Of a DNA stretch of 64,000 nt, positions 33,271-43,249 are shown in pieces. The translations under genes and the position numbers were made by a program. The first letter of the stretch is position 1. Every line of letters starts with the position of its first letter. Where the stretch lies: NCBI RefSeq assembly GCF_963675165.1, contig NC_087377.1, forward strand, positions 14,380,198-14,444,197, read 5' to 3'. The DNA comes from Halichondria panicea (lineage: Eukaryota; Porifera; Demospongiae; Suberitida; Halichondriidae). The notes beneath the pieces are model-generated. The model did not search any database, had not been told where the DNA came from, and saw nothing but the letters and a program-made list of their open reading frames with translations.

Positions 33271-36200
33271 ATGATGGCTACAGGACTGCTTGGGCACCTC
33301 GAGCAATTCGATCCAGCGTTGGAGGAATGGCCGCAGTATGTGGAGAGACTCGAACAGTTTTTTGTTGCGAATGATATCACTGGAGATGGTAGTGCTGTGA
33401 AGAAGAGAGCTACTTTTCTCGCCGTAGTGGGCCGTAGTGCCTACAATCTGCTGCGAAGTCTAATTGCACCAGCAAGGCCTGCAGAGAAAAGATTTGAGGA
33501 GCTGGTGGAAGTGCTTACTGCACACTACAGTCCGAGGCCTACCGAAGTCATGCAACGTTTCCGATTCAACTCTAGAGCGAAGAAAGAAGGAGAGTCTATT
33601 GCTGACTATGTAGCTGCGCTGAGGAAGCTAGCCGAATTTTGTAATTACGGTGCTGCATTGGACAAAGTGCTACGTGACAGGCTAGTGTGGGGAGTCAAGG
33701 ACACCTACATACAGAAGAAGCTGCTAGCAGAACGAGAGCTGACATTGGCTACGGCTATTCAGATTGCTCAAGGTTCTGAGACTGCAGAGAAGAACCTTCG
33801 TGAGATGGGAAGCGAATCCCATAAAGAAGGAGTACATTACGTCCAGAAACAGACGCCGAAACCGATTAAAACTAACTCGAAGTGTTATCGATGTGGCAAG
33901 ACGAGTCACAGTGGAAATGACTGCCCGTACAAGGACTTTGTGTGTAGAGGATGTCATAAAGTGGGACACTTGCAAAAGATGTGTCGAGCTGCCAAGGGAC
34001 GCCCAAACCCGAAGAAGTTCCCTCGACATGACAAGTATAAGAAAAGGGCTGGAATAAACCAAGCAAGAGAGTCTGGAGAATCAGATGACGAAGACTTCCT
34101 GCTGATGGTAGAAGAAGTTGGAGGAATCCACAGGATCTACCAGCCCCCAATAAAAGTACCCGTGAGTATAGAGGGTACTACTGTGTGTATGGAACTAGAC
34201 ACAGGTGCCTCAGTATCTCTAGTATCAGAGTCACAGTACAAACAGTTGTGGCCAGGGAGGAGCTTAGACCCATCTGATATCAACTTACAGACCTACTCAA
34301 AGGAACCCCTTGTAGTAATGGGAAGTTTTGATGTTGAGGTTGTGTATGATAACAAAAAGGTGACCTTACCTCTTGTTGTTGTTCAAGGGAATGGACCTTT
34401 GTTGTTTGGCAGGAACTGGCTAAATGCTATTAAGTTGAATTGGTCTAACATTCACTATACCCAAGCTCCAGGTTTACAGGACTTACTGGCCAAGTACCCC
34501 GATGTGTTCCAGAAAGGACTGGGTACGTACCAGGGACAAGAAGCCTCCCTTGTAGTGGACGCTGATGCTGTTCCCCGTTTTAACAAAGCCAGACGTCTTC
34601 CATATGCTATGCGAACGAAAGTTGAAGAGGAACTGGAGAGGCTGGTTCAGGAAGGCACTCTGAAGCCCGTGGACTATGCTGAATGGGCCGCACCAATTGT
34701 GGCAGTGTTAAAGAGTGATCGAACGAGTGTGAGAATATGTGGCGATTTCCGAATGACAGTTAACCCCGTTTCTAAACTCCATCGTTACCCCCTGCCGAAG
34801 GTGGAAGATTTATTTTCAACCCTGGCTGACGGAAAGATCTTTACTAAATTAGATCTGACACAAGCTTATCAACAGTTAAAGCTTGACACCCAATCTCAGA
34901 ACTATGTGGTAATCAACACCCTAAAAGGGTTGTTCCAATACACGAGATTACCTTTTGGAGTGTCATCAGCCCCTGGCATTTTTCAGAAGACCATGGAGAC
35001 CCTGCTACAGGGTATTGCTGGGGTAGTGGTGTATTTGGACGACATTTTGATCTCTAGTGCAACCGAAGCGGAGAACCTGAAATCACTCGAGGAAGTGTTG
35101 AAACGCCTATCCGAAGCTGGTTTGCGAGCCAAACGAGGCAAGTGCACGTTCATGGCTCCATCTGTCGAGTTTTTGGGTCACCTGGTTGACGCTAAGGGTA
35201 TCCGACCCTTACCTGAGAAAGTCCGTGCTGTCCAGCAAGCACCTACCCCTACCAATGTGACGGAACTGAGGTCCTACATTGGATTGATTTCTTATTATGG
35301 GAAGTTCCTACCGAATCTAGCCACTCGCTTAACACCATTGTACAAGCTGTTAAACAAAGATGTGCCATGGGAATGGTCATCTGAGCAAGAACTTGCTTTT
35401 AACAGGTCGAAACAGCTGCTGACATCAACAAATCTGTTAGCTCATTACAACCCCCAATTACCTATTGTTCTGGCCTGCGATGCCTCTGCATACGGAATTG
35501 GAGCCGTACTTGCTCACCAAATGCCTGATGGTACCGAGAGACCGATAGCCTATGCTTCTAGGACTTTGAATTCGGCTGAAAGAAATTACTCGCAACTTGA
35601 AAAGGAAGGACTGTCCTGTGTTTTCGGAGTAAAGAAATTCTATGCATACCTATTTGGTCGAAAATTCACTCTAATTACGGATCACAAACCGTTATTGAGC
35701 CTGCTGAGTGGACAGAAACCAACCTCATTACAAGCCTCCGCAAGGATTCGTCGATGGTCATTGGCACTGTCGATGTACGAGTACGAGCTGAAGTTCCGAA
35801 ACACTACAGCTCACGGTAACGCAGATGCTTTGAGTCGTCTGCCCTTAACTGACACTGTTCCTGATGACCGAACACCACCAGAACTGGTGCTCTTACTGGA
35901 ACATCTCGATTCCTCACCGATCACGGCTGCACATATCAAAGAGGCTACCAGACGAGACCCAGAACTCTCTACTATTCACCAGTATGTGCAACAAGGATGG
36001 CCACACCGTTCCGCCATGGAAACCAGTCTAATGCCCTTTTATGAGCGACGAGAAGAACTTTCAGTACATGATGGTTGCTTGCTGTGGGGAAATCGTGTGG
36101 TGGTACCCAAGACCTACCGAGGTGATGTGCTCGTACAACTGCACGAAGGACATCCTGGCACCACTCGCATGAAAGGACTATCGCGTATGTATGTGTGGTG

Positions 36201-37263
36201 GCCTGGTATTTCGAAAGACGTCGAAGAGACGGTACAAGATTGCATTCCCTGTCAACAACAACAGTCAAAACCACCTGTTGCCCCACTCCATCCTTGGGCT
36301 TGGCCTACACGCCCGTGGGCCAGATTGCATATCGATTATGCTGGTCCCATTCACGGACAAATGTTTTTGATTATCATTGATGCCCATTCAAAATGGATTG
36401 AAGCAATTCCAACATCTGGCTCGACATCCCGAGTAGTGATCGAAGAACTACGGTTTTTGTTTTCTCAATTTGGCCTACCAGAGTGTGTTGTGTCTGACAA
36501 TGGCACATGTTTCACTAGTGCAGAATTCAAAGGATTCCTGAAGAAAAATGGTATCAACCAAATTCTGTCTGCCCCTTATCACCCCTCTACAAATGGCCTG
36601 GCTGAACGAGCAGTGCAAGTAGTTAAGAAGGGACTTAAGAAGGAAACAAAAGGTTCGATGCGCAGTAGACTTGCAACGGTGTTATTTGCTTACAGGTTAA
36701 CTGCACAGTCAACCACTGGACAATCCCCAAGTGAACTTTTGTTAGGTCGTCGACCACGATCTCGTCTAGATCTGCTTAAACCGAACACAGCAGAGAGAGT
36801 TGAACGTCAACAAGCAAAACAGGTGAAACAACACGACAACCGTGCTCGCGAAAGAAGTTTTGAGCCCGGAGATCTGGTGTATGACAGAAATTACCAGTCA
36901 GGAAATCGTTGGTTACCGGGTGTGATACAGGAAAAGACAGGACCAGTATCGTTTCGAGCGAAGATGCAGAATGGTCAAGTGCGAAGGTGTCATGTGGACC
37001 AGGTTCGGAACCGAACAGTAGACGAACCTACCGAGCCAGAAGAGGTCCCTATTCCGAATGCAATTCTTCCTGACGAATTGACCACACCGTATGCACCTCA
37101 AGCTGATAGTACTCCTGGAAACAGCTCCCCGTCACCTGAAGTTGGTGTAGAACCACCTGTCGACGTCCCTAGTCAAGGTGTTGTCTCAAAACCTGCAACT
37201 GCGATTAAAGTATACCCTAAGCGTAACCGTAAGACTGTGGATCGATATGAACCTAAATGGTAG
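33271..37263 (+). CDS. Gag-Pol polyprotein of Ty3/Gypsy retrotransposon (single ORF)
   Basis: 1330 aa with Gag and Pol in one frame. Order: Gag/capsid-like region 1-205; two zinc knuckles about 208-250 (C-Y-R-C-G-K-T-S-H-S-G-N-D-C and C-R-G-C-H-K-V-G-H-L-Q-K-M-C); aspartic protease about 295-390 (L-D-T-G-A-S); reverse transcriptase about 430-650 with Y-L-D-D; RNase H about 730-860 (D-A-S-A-Y-G-I-G-A, T-D-H-K-P-L, N-A-D-A-L-S-R-L-P); integrase about 950-1190 with an H-H-C-C finger (H-E-G-H-P-G ... C-I-P-C) and D-D-E residues (H-I-D-Y-A-G, V-S-D-N-G-T, N-G-L-A-E-R). No envelope gene. The length and single-frame layout are usual for invertebrate K02A2.6-like Gypsy elements. The ATG at 33271 follows the primer site by about 20 bases. 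No frame break seen. Confidence 0.96.
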   Translation: MMATGLLGHLEQFDPALEEWPQYVERLEQFFVANDITGDGSAVKKRATFLAVVGRSAYNLLRSLIAPARPAEKRFEELVEVLTAHYSPRPTEVMQRFRFNSRAKKEGESIADYVAALRKLAEFCNYGAALDKVLRDRLVWGVKDTYIQKKLLAERELTLATAIQIAQGSETAEKNLREMGSESHKEGVHYVQKQTPKPIKTNSKCYRCGKTSHSGNDCPYKDFVCRGCHKVGHLQKMCRAAKGRPNPKKFPRHDKYKKRAGINQARESGESDDEDFLLMVEEVGGIHRIYQPPIKVPVSIEGTTVCMELDTGASVSLVSESQYKQLWPGRSLDPSDINLQTYSKEPLVVMGSFDVEVVYDNKKVTLPLVVVQGNGPLLFGRNWLNAIKLNWSNIHYTQAPGLQDLLAKYPDVFQKGLGTYQGQEASLVVDADAVPRFNKARRLPYAMRTKVEEELERLVQEGTLKPVDYAEWAAPIVAVLKSDRTSVRICGDFRMTVNPVSKLHRYPLPKVEDLFSTLADGKIFTKLDLTQAYQQLKLDTQSQNYVVINTLKGLFQYTRLPFGVSSAPGIFQKTMETLLQGIAGVVVYLDDILISSATEAENLKSLEEVLKRLSEAGLRAKRGKCTFMAPSVEFLGHLVDAKGIRPLPEKVRAVQQAPTPTNVTELRSYIGLISYYGKFLPNLATRLTPLYKLLNKDVPWEWSSEQELAFNRSKQLLTSTNLLAHYNPQLPIVLACDASAYGIGAVLAHQMPDGTERPIAYASRTLNSAERNYSQLEKEGLSCVFGVKKFYAYLFGRKFTLITDHKPLLSLLSGQKPTSLQASARIRRWSLALSMYEYELKFRNTTAHGNADALSRLPLTDTVPDDRTPPELVLLLEHLDSSPITAAHIKEATRRDPELSTIHQYVQQGWPHRSAMETSLMPFYERREELSVHDGCLLWGNRVVVPKTYRGDVLVQLHEGHPGTTRMKGLSRMYVWWPGISKDVEETVQDCIPCQQQQSKPPVAPLHPWAWPTRPWARLHIDYAGPIHGQMFLIIIDAHSKWIEAIPTSGSTSRVVIEELRFLFSQFGLPECVVSDNGTCFTSAEFKGFLKKNGINQILSAPYHPSTNGLAERAVQVVKKGLKKETKGSMRSRLATVLFAYRLTAQSTTGQSPSELLLGRRPRSRLDLLKPNTAERVERQQAKQVKQHDNRARERSFEPGDLVYDRNYQSGNRWLPGVIQEKTGPVSFRAKMQNGQVRRCHVDQVRNRTVDEPTEPEEVPIPNAILPDELTTPYAPQADSTPGNSSPSPEVGVEPPVDVPSQGVVSKPATAIKVYPKRNRKTVDRYEPKW

Positions 37264-37351
37264 TTATTGATTGGAAACTGGTATTTTATTGGTATTGTTT
37301 TGTCATTAGTTGGATGATTTTTGTCATTAGTTAATTTTGTGAGTCCTCACT

Positions 37352-37365
37352 AAAGGAAGGAGGAA
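37352..37365 (+). other. Polypurine tract
   Basis: Fourteen purines immediately before the 3' LTR, the usual primer for plus-strand DNA synthesis in LTR elements. Confidence 0.85.
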
Positions 37366-37512
37366 TGTTGTGGTTTAGTTTACTTCCTGTTCTATGTGTA
37401 CTATTTATGTACGTGTGTTCTCAATGTTTTTAGTCTCTATTAAACTGTCAACTGTAAACCAGTACTGAGTTGGTAACTTAGCGGTGAGTCCAGACCTAGC
37501 TAAGTTACGACA
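37366..37512 (+). repeat. 3' long terminal repeat
   Basis: Second copy of the 147-base LTR, followed directly by the target duplication atact. Confidence 0.95.
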
Positions 37513-38407
37513 ATACTAAAACCTACAAGGAAATATAATAATATATGTGTAGTGCCCTGGCCAGTGCTATCATGAAATGCATGGTGATTCCCATGAAATT
37601 AGTAGCAGAATATAAGCAGAAGATTCAACAGATGTTTGAATATTGAATTGTTGAGGGTCTTTTGGTTGCGACTGTTGTCTTATCTGAATATCAATAGGGA
37701 TCATCTGGTAGTTTGCTGGATCTCCGCATCTGATTTCATTAATGTGCTGATCCACAATCTATGAGATGTCGAGAGTAAGAGTTGAAGAAAAGTTTCCGTA
37801 AATTGGGTTATTCTGTAAAACTCCTCTCAACTCAACAGAAATGAAGGCTGAATTCAATGCAATTTGAGTAGAGATCACACTATCAGGGTAAATTGAATGG
37901 ATATTTGTTAGTGACATTGTAACTCTAGCGCAAAGTAGTTAGCTGCACTCCCTCACAGAACAGTCTGACAGTTCCAGGACAGTATTCACCAACCAGAGAC
38001 TCACTCCTCCCTCAGCAGTCAGAGACACACCTGCAACATGATTACATGTAGCTGATCACAATAAACAAGGAATCTTACTCATTGCTCTGCTTTTTCCAAC
38101 AGTGAAGGACAATAAAACAATATTCATTAACAACTGAAGTACTCCCATCTTACTTGAGGTAGAATACTTAACTTAGCTAACCAAACTTTGTGCAGAGTTT
38201 CCAAAAAACAAGCGATACAATTCAGGTGCAGTTTACTCATGCAACTATATCAATTAATTGATGTGAGTTATATTTATATGAGTGAATAGCTGAAGAAATT
38301 ACAGTTGCACAAACTTCAATATAGTTTTGCTTTCTACATGGTTATGATGAATTTTATAAGTATACACACTAGTAAGCAACAGCACACAGCATGTCTTCGA
38401 TTTGTAT

Positions 38408-39865
38408 TTATAAGTTAACACTGCATGGTCCATAAGCTTGGTTAGTGTTCATTTCAATCTTTTCTTTGGGTGACACCTCCTCATAAATAGGATCAGCTGG
38501 TACAGTGGGTCCTACATTTATTTGTCCTTCAGCTGCCGGGGAGAACACTGTCTTTTTACGCATGACCCAGTATGTCAAGAGAGCACCACCAGCACAACCA
38601 GAAACCATTGCCACAATGAATGTTACAGTTGTACATATCACAGCAACTTGATTGATAGTAAGAGAAATTTCTTTTACAGAATCTGTGGATGCAGTAAAAC
38701 GAACAGTTATCATTTCATAATTATACTGGGCAGTACATATACCTTCTCTTTTTCTACACACAAACTGGGAAGGATCTGGAATCCACTTTGCTTCTCCCAG
38801 AACATTGCTACAGGTGCTTATTTTCTCCTCGTTAGGAATCAGTCCATCATTGCACTGATAGCTGACGTTAGTACCCAACCTGAGAGAGTTTGATGAAGAG
38901 TTATCATAATTGATTAGTCTGCCATTGGCTGTTGACTCGGGAGTATCACAGAGCATCAAATCTTCTGTAACTGATTAACAAGCACCCTCATCATGTGTAT
39001 TACATTCATTTTAACATGACATCACCTGATAAAAGGTAATCGTGGAAGACAGAAAAACTGTCTCCCTTTGTATTCCTAGCCTTAATAGTGAGGAAATAGC
39101 AACTTGTCTCTCCTCTTGAAACCGGGAGCTCCACTACTGTTTGGCACTTCATGGAGCAAGTCGTACCATTGACCCACTTTGTTACTATTGAGTTGGCTAT
39201 AATTACAGTGATCATGTAATCAGTCTGGCAATCCGTCTAAATTAATAGAATTTGAAGTTAATTGTTATACTGATATGACTTCACTCACAGATGGTGTCCA
39301 TGTAATTATAATGCCTTTTGGATTATCAGTTGTGTTTACTGTAATCAACTGAGATTCTTCTGGTTCTTTAATGGTCACATTCACATTGAGACTTTGATAA
39401 ATTTCTGGATCTCCACATGTGATGTCAGTTACGTTGTGCTCCTGTAGCCGTGATAATTCAACAGTGAGAACTGAAGAGAAGTTACCAAATCGCTGGTCTG
39501 CCAAGCTTCGTGATGCATGTGTTAGCTGGACATATTGGAAAGGGGACTCAAGGCTCAGATGTATAGGAGCTGTGATGGTATCGTCTGGTGCAAATGAATG
39601 AATCACATGCCGGTCCTCTCCATTGTATGACCATGTCAAAATAGTGAGGTCCACTCCCTCACACAACAGTCTGACAGTACCAGGACAGTGTTCACCAACC
39701 AGACTCACTCTTCCTTCAACAGCCAGAGAGACACTTGTAAACACTAACCCTAAGAATTTTGTTAGTTTTTAGGCCATAGCCAATAATAATCTTACCAGTA
39801 GTTGTTGAAAATATTAGTCTGAGAAGAAGAATGAAGAAAATTATCAAATGTACAGTGCCCGTCAT
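38408..39865 (-). CDS. Receptor G: Ig-like, FN3-like, sushi, one membrane segment, short Y-E-E-V tail
   Basis: Minus-strand exons 39865-39796 (signal peptide M-T-G-T-V-H-L-I-I-F-F-I-L-L-L), 39749-39289 (Ig-like), 39236-39026 (FN3-like), 38970-38408 (sushi, membrane, tail); sum 1305 nt, 434 aa, in frame. The Ig-like exon has C-P-G-T-V-R-L-L-C, W-S-Y-N-G and I-T-C-G-D-P. The sushi/CCP module (about 250-318) shows L-C-D-T-P, V-S-Y-Q-C-N-D-G, S-T-C and W-I-P-D-P ... F-V-C. A hydrophobic segment (about 350-378) is followed by R-K-K. The tail has P-I-Y-E-E-V and I-E-M-N-T-N-Q-A-Y-G-P. An extra short intron inside the last exon would also keep frame. It looks functional; the partner is unknown. Confidence 0.85.
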
Positions 39866-40499
39866 CTCTTAACTTGTTTTCATACAACCTGACATGTAGC
39901 AACAGAGTTTTACAAATTTTGTTCACTTAATTATGCTTGAACAGTTCTATGAAAGAATAATTAGTTCAAACTGTTGGGTTATCTCTGAAAGTTTGTGACA
40001 ATTCTTGTAATTAGTGGAACAATAATAAATTTATAGTTTCAGTGTGGTTGTGCTGTACATGCAGGTAGTCATAATACGGGATAGATCTAGTGTGTGAATA
40101 ATATTTATGACCTGTTTGTATACAATAGTTAGAAAGAAAATCACTTTCTGTGATGCATTCTTTGAAGCGTTTTTACACTCAATTTGATCAAATACTGTAT
40201 CGCTGTGGCTGCTGCAACGGCGCCGGGATGGATTAGATTCACCATGCACTACCGGCAACGGGACGATTAGCCTGCGTTCACGGTGAGCTGCTCTCTTTCC
40301 CTCATGGCCTCAAGACAAACCTGTGCGGCCTAGTCTGGAAGATAGCTCCGCCCCCACACTTACAGTTCACGAAGTAGGAATATACACTGTAATACTTATA
40401 CAATAACAAAGTCAGTAAAAACGCAAGCATAAACTGTTAATCAGATGATATCTCATAGCTTTGCTTGTGCATAGCATTTCCTATAAACCTTAATTTGGG
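39866..40499. other. Upstream region of receptor G
   Basis: No supported gene. AT-rich to about 40.2 kb, then a GC-richer patch at 40200-40340. Sequence near 40090-40180 resembles the tandem repeat at 41310-41500. Confidence 0.4.
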
Positions 40500-40760
40500 T
40501 TGTTTAGTAAGTCCTACACACTTGAAGTGGTACCACATGCAATAAGCAAGACTCGCAAGTAATAGACAGATCTGTATTGAGGTCATGGTGACATGATGTG
40601 CAAGTCCAGCACATTTTCTTCAGCTTCTGCTTATATACATTTTCAACAAGCACCCAAGCATCTGAAGTAAAGTGTCTTTGCAACAAGAAAATATTGACAT
40701 CATTTTCATCAGCAATTGAGTTAGGCACTCTCTCTGGTATGCACTAGCTCCACTTTATCA
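40500..40760 (-). pseudogene. Relic of the ZSWIM3-N/PHD gene (second exon)
   Basis: The minus strand reads R-V-P-N-S-I-A-D-E-N-D and then C-W-T-C-T-S-C ... I-T-C-E-S-C-L-L, followed after a frameshift by W-Y-H-F-K-C-V-G-L. This parallels exon 2 of the 3448-4286 gene (C-S-I-C-C ... C-D-S-C ... W-F-H-L-K-C-V-G-L). No inverted repeats were found around it. Confidence 0.6.
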
Positions 40761-40839
40761 AATCGTACTCAGAAGAAGAGGGAATGAAAGTACCATGCGT
40801 GTATACACACAGTCTGGTATCATTGGTATAGTATCGTCA

Positions 40840-41020
40840 AAATTGAGCTCAATGGGAACAGTATAGCACAGTCTGATAGTGCCAGGACAATATTCACCAC
40901 AACCAGACTCACTCCTTCTTCAACAGTCGGAGTACTTGTATACACTATAATTATTGCCTTAAATAATAAAGAGTGCCCATCATCTCATTAACGTTTTTCC
41001 ATACAACCTGACAATGTTAG
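40840..41020 (-). pseudogene. Decayed start of an Ig-like receptor copy
   Basis: The minus strand keeps the signature of the family Ig exon start (G-V-S-L-V-V-G-E-Y-C-P-G-T-I-R-L, broken) and of the signal exon (A-T-G-A-T-G-G-G-C-A-C). Frames are lost. Confidence 0.6.
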
Positions 41021-41028
41021 TGAATTCC

Positions 41029-41127
41029 ATGCGCATGTAGCACCAAAAAGCCAGAAATCGGAAAAGGCGGAAGTAAAGGGTTCCGCCTTTTCCGATTTCT
41101 GGCTTTCTGGTCCTACATGCGCAGTCT
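41029..41127. repeat. 99-bp near-perfect hairpin element
   Basis: Arms of about 42 bases containing AGCCAGAAATCGGAAAAGGC, around an 8-base loop, with TGCGCATGTAG ends. Confidence 0.8.
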
Positions 41128-41309
41128 GTTAGCTATTGCATCATTTTCTAAAAGTGTATCACATGTATAACCAGCCCCCTCATGCAATCCTAATTCTATG
41201 AAAGTATAAGTTTTCTATTCAAACTGTCTCTTGCTATTATTATTATTATTTAATAATTATTATGACAATTCTCGTAACAATAATATACATATATTTAGTT
41301 TCAGTGTAT

Positions 41310-41500
41310 ATGAACTGTTTGTAAACACTACTGTCTTAGAAAGCGAAGCATTTCTGTAATGCATTCTTTGTAGCGTTTTTACAGTTTTAGTGTATGAACT
41401 GTTTGTAAACACTGTTTGTAAACACTAAATACTAGTCTGTCTTAGAAAGCGAAGCATTTCTGTAATGCATTCTTTGTAGCGTTTTTACACTCAATTCGAA
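41310..41500. repeat. Tandem duplication of about 110 bp
   Basis: The block g-a-a-c-t-g-t-t-t-g-t-a-a-a-c-a-c-t ... g-t-a-g-c-g-t-t-t-t-t-a-c-a occurs twice in a row, with an extra partial unit. Diverged relatives lie near 40100, 45740 and 47940. Confidence 0.8.
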
Positions 41501-42400
41501 GTCAAATACTTCATAGAGCAAACTTTTCGAGGGGCTTTGTTTTCTGGCATTATAGCCTCCACGAAAAGTAGGTCCATGAAATGCCTGAGCTATATCGGAA
41601 GACACACCACGAATTTATTTAACGAAATGCTTTTAGAGGCCATTCCGCTATATACGGTAGTCTGGACAAATGCAGTGTGTATATAACCAGGGTATTACAC
41701 TCTGTTTTTGTCTTCATCCTCCATTGATCTAGGTAGATATCATTATGAGTATATACAGTGCATGCATGGGAAGCTCAGCTGATAATTATATGCACGTTAA
41801 CCATGTGCTGTGCGCTGTCACCGAGCGGGTAGGTATAGGACGCTATTGGTAGCTTGACTTTAACAGCAAGATAAATCCCAATCACCAGGCTTATATGCTG
41901 TCCATGACTGTAAGAGGTAACAAAACCCATCAGAACCACATAAACAAGTAGACTAGTACATCTATCTATAAGGTAAAAAAAAGTAAAAAAACAAGTCGTA
42001 ATTTAAACACATAATTATATCTGTCCCCTTCTCCAGCATGAAACAAATAAGAATAGTGTGTCACATAATTATAGCACTTGGCCATTCCATTGGCTTCCTG
42101 ATTACTTCACTTTAAAATTGTATAGTTGAAGAGCTAGAACTAGAATCCAACGACTCAGTTGAAGGTTGTTCTCTTTCAATGATGTAACCATAATATTATT
42201 ATGAAGGCATCATAATTATATATACATTTGCATGCTTTGGGAGAGTTTTCTTCGTCAAATCTGAGCCGACAACGGAGTTAATTATATATAAAATGGCTGC
42301 TTTCCGCTTCAAAGACTTATTGAATCACTCTACATCGATCTGTGGGTGATAGTTGGATAAACGTGCTGCATCTGGTACGTAGAAGTTAGCACTTTGGTCA
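41501..42400. other. Non-coding spacer
   Basis: No supported gene or clear repeat element; AT-rich sequence. Confidence 0.4.
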
Positions 42401-42409
42401 GTTGGGGTA

Positions 42410-42830
42410 CACAAAATCTCAAACAGTTAAAAAGAGAAGTGTGACTAGATCTAGATCTATAGCTAATTTGTGCATTGAAGCTGGCATAATTGTTATGTTA
42501 CGTATTAGTAACACTAGCTGTGTTACATGCATGTGTCTTGCTTGGGACTCAAGGCTCATGATCAGACGTATAGGAGCTGTGATGGTATAAATTGTGCCAT
42601 TTTCATTGTATAACCATGTCAAAATGGTGAGGTCCATTCCATCACAGAACAGTAAGGAAAGTGTTCACCAACCAGACTCACTCCTCCCCTAACAGTCAGA
42701 GAGACACTTGTAAACACTAGCCCTAAGAATTGTGACAGCTTATAGCTTCAAAATTAACCAGTATTTGTCGAGAAAATAAGAAGAAAAACTAAGTAATTTC
42801 AGTGCCCATCATCTCTTAACCTGAGTAAGC
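42410..42830 (-). pseudogene. Decayed Ig-like receptor copy (signal plus part of Ig exon)
   Basis: On the minus strand it matches receptor G: signal exon near 42815-42760, acceptor at c-c-t-a-a-g near 42722, then S-L-T-V-R-G-G-V-S-L-V-G-E-H and, after a deletion of the C-P-G-T-V-R-L block, M-D-L-T-I-L-T-W-L-Y-N. No downstream exons are present. Confidence 0.7.
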
Positions 42831-43249
42831 CATCAATGTTAGTGAATTGCATTAATGTTTTTTGGCAAAACAGAATTCATTACTTTCTTGAATAAGTGAT
42901 TCGTCAACTTAATTTGAGTTTGCTATATAAATCATAGTTTAACTAAAACTGTATCACATGTAAAGCCGGCCTCTCATAGCAAAGTTTTCTATTGGGGTAT
43001 CTCTGGCTATTGAAAGTTAGTGACAATTCTCGTAAATGATGGCAACAATTAGTTTCAGTGTATGGAAAGTTTGTGACAATTCTTGTTAATGGCAACAATT
43101 AGTTTCAGTGTATGTGATTGCACTGTAAACGGGTGATTGAGATAATGGTCAATTCAGCTCAAATCAGTGGATGGAATACTATCTGACTCGTCAAATGTAC
43201 CACAATAATAATAATTGGCTGGAATATTAGTGTAACACAGTCATGTTTT
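42831..43249. other. Spacer downstream of receptor H
   Basis: No gene seen. A 35-40 base segment (t-t-a-g-t-t-t-c-a-g-t-g-t-a-t-g) is tandemly repeated at about 43030-43110. Confidence 0.4.

Larger units (their letters stand above)
33096..37512 (+). mobile_element. Intact Ty3/Gypsy LTR retrotransposon
   Basis: 4417-bp element with 147-bp LTRs at 33096-33242 and 37366-37512 that I read as identical, starting TGTTG and ending CGACA. The 5-base target duplication atact lies at 33091-33095 and 37513-37517. A primer-binding-site candidate (TGGCGACAAGGAG) starts about 5 bases after the left LTR; I cannot assign its tRNA. A polypurine tract (aaaggaaggaggaa) ends at 37365. Identical LTRs plus an intact open reading frame point to a recent insertion. 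Confidence 0.97.
31801..38148 (-). pseudogene. Receptor B-like pseudogene split by a Gypsy retrotransposon
   Basis: Minus-strand copy of receptor B: signal exon at 38148-38080 (M-G-V-L-Q-L-L-M-N), Ig-like exon about 38030-37560, FN3-like exon about 33090-32880, membrane exon about 32800-32690 and tail exon down to 31801. The Ig exon has a two-base insertion in the G-V-S-L-V-G block and an in-frame stop; the tail is interrupted by two miniature elements. The FN3 part still reads V-C-P-N-Y-G-Q-Q-N-R-Y-E-V-T-L and V-P-L-S-R-D-G-N-Y. The retrotransposon (33096-37512) separates it into two halves that join exactly across the 5-base duplication. Confidence 0.8.

Noticed and set aside
33724-36380. 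Open frames on other frames of the retrotransposon
   Set aside because: Shadow frames of the Gag-Pol gene; the polyprotein frame has all the conserved motifs.
41310-41500. Direct repeats that might suggest a CRISPR-like array
   Set aside because: Only two long units without regular spacers in an intron-bearing eukaryotic sequence; a tandem duplication.
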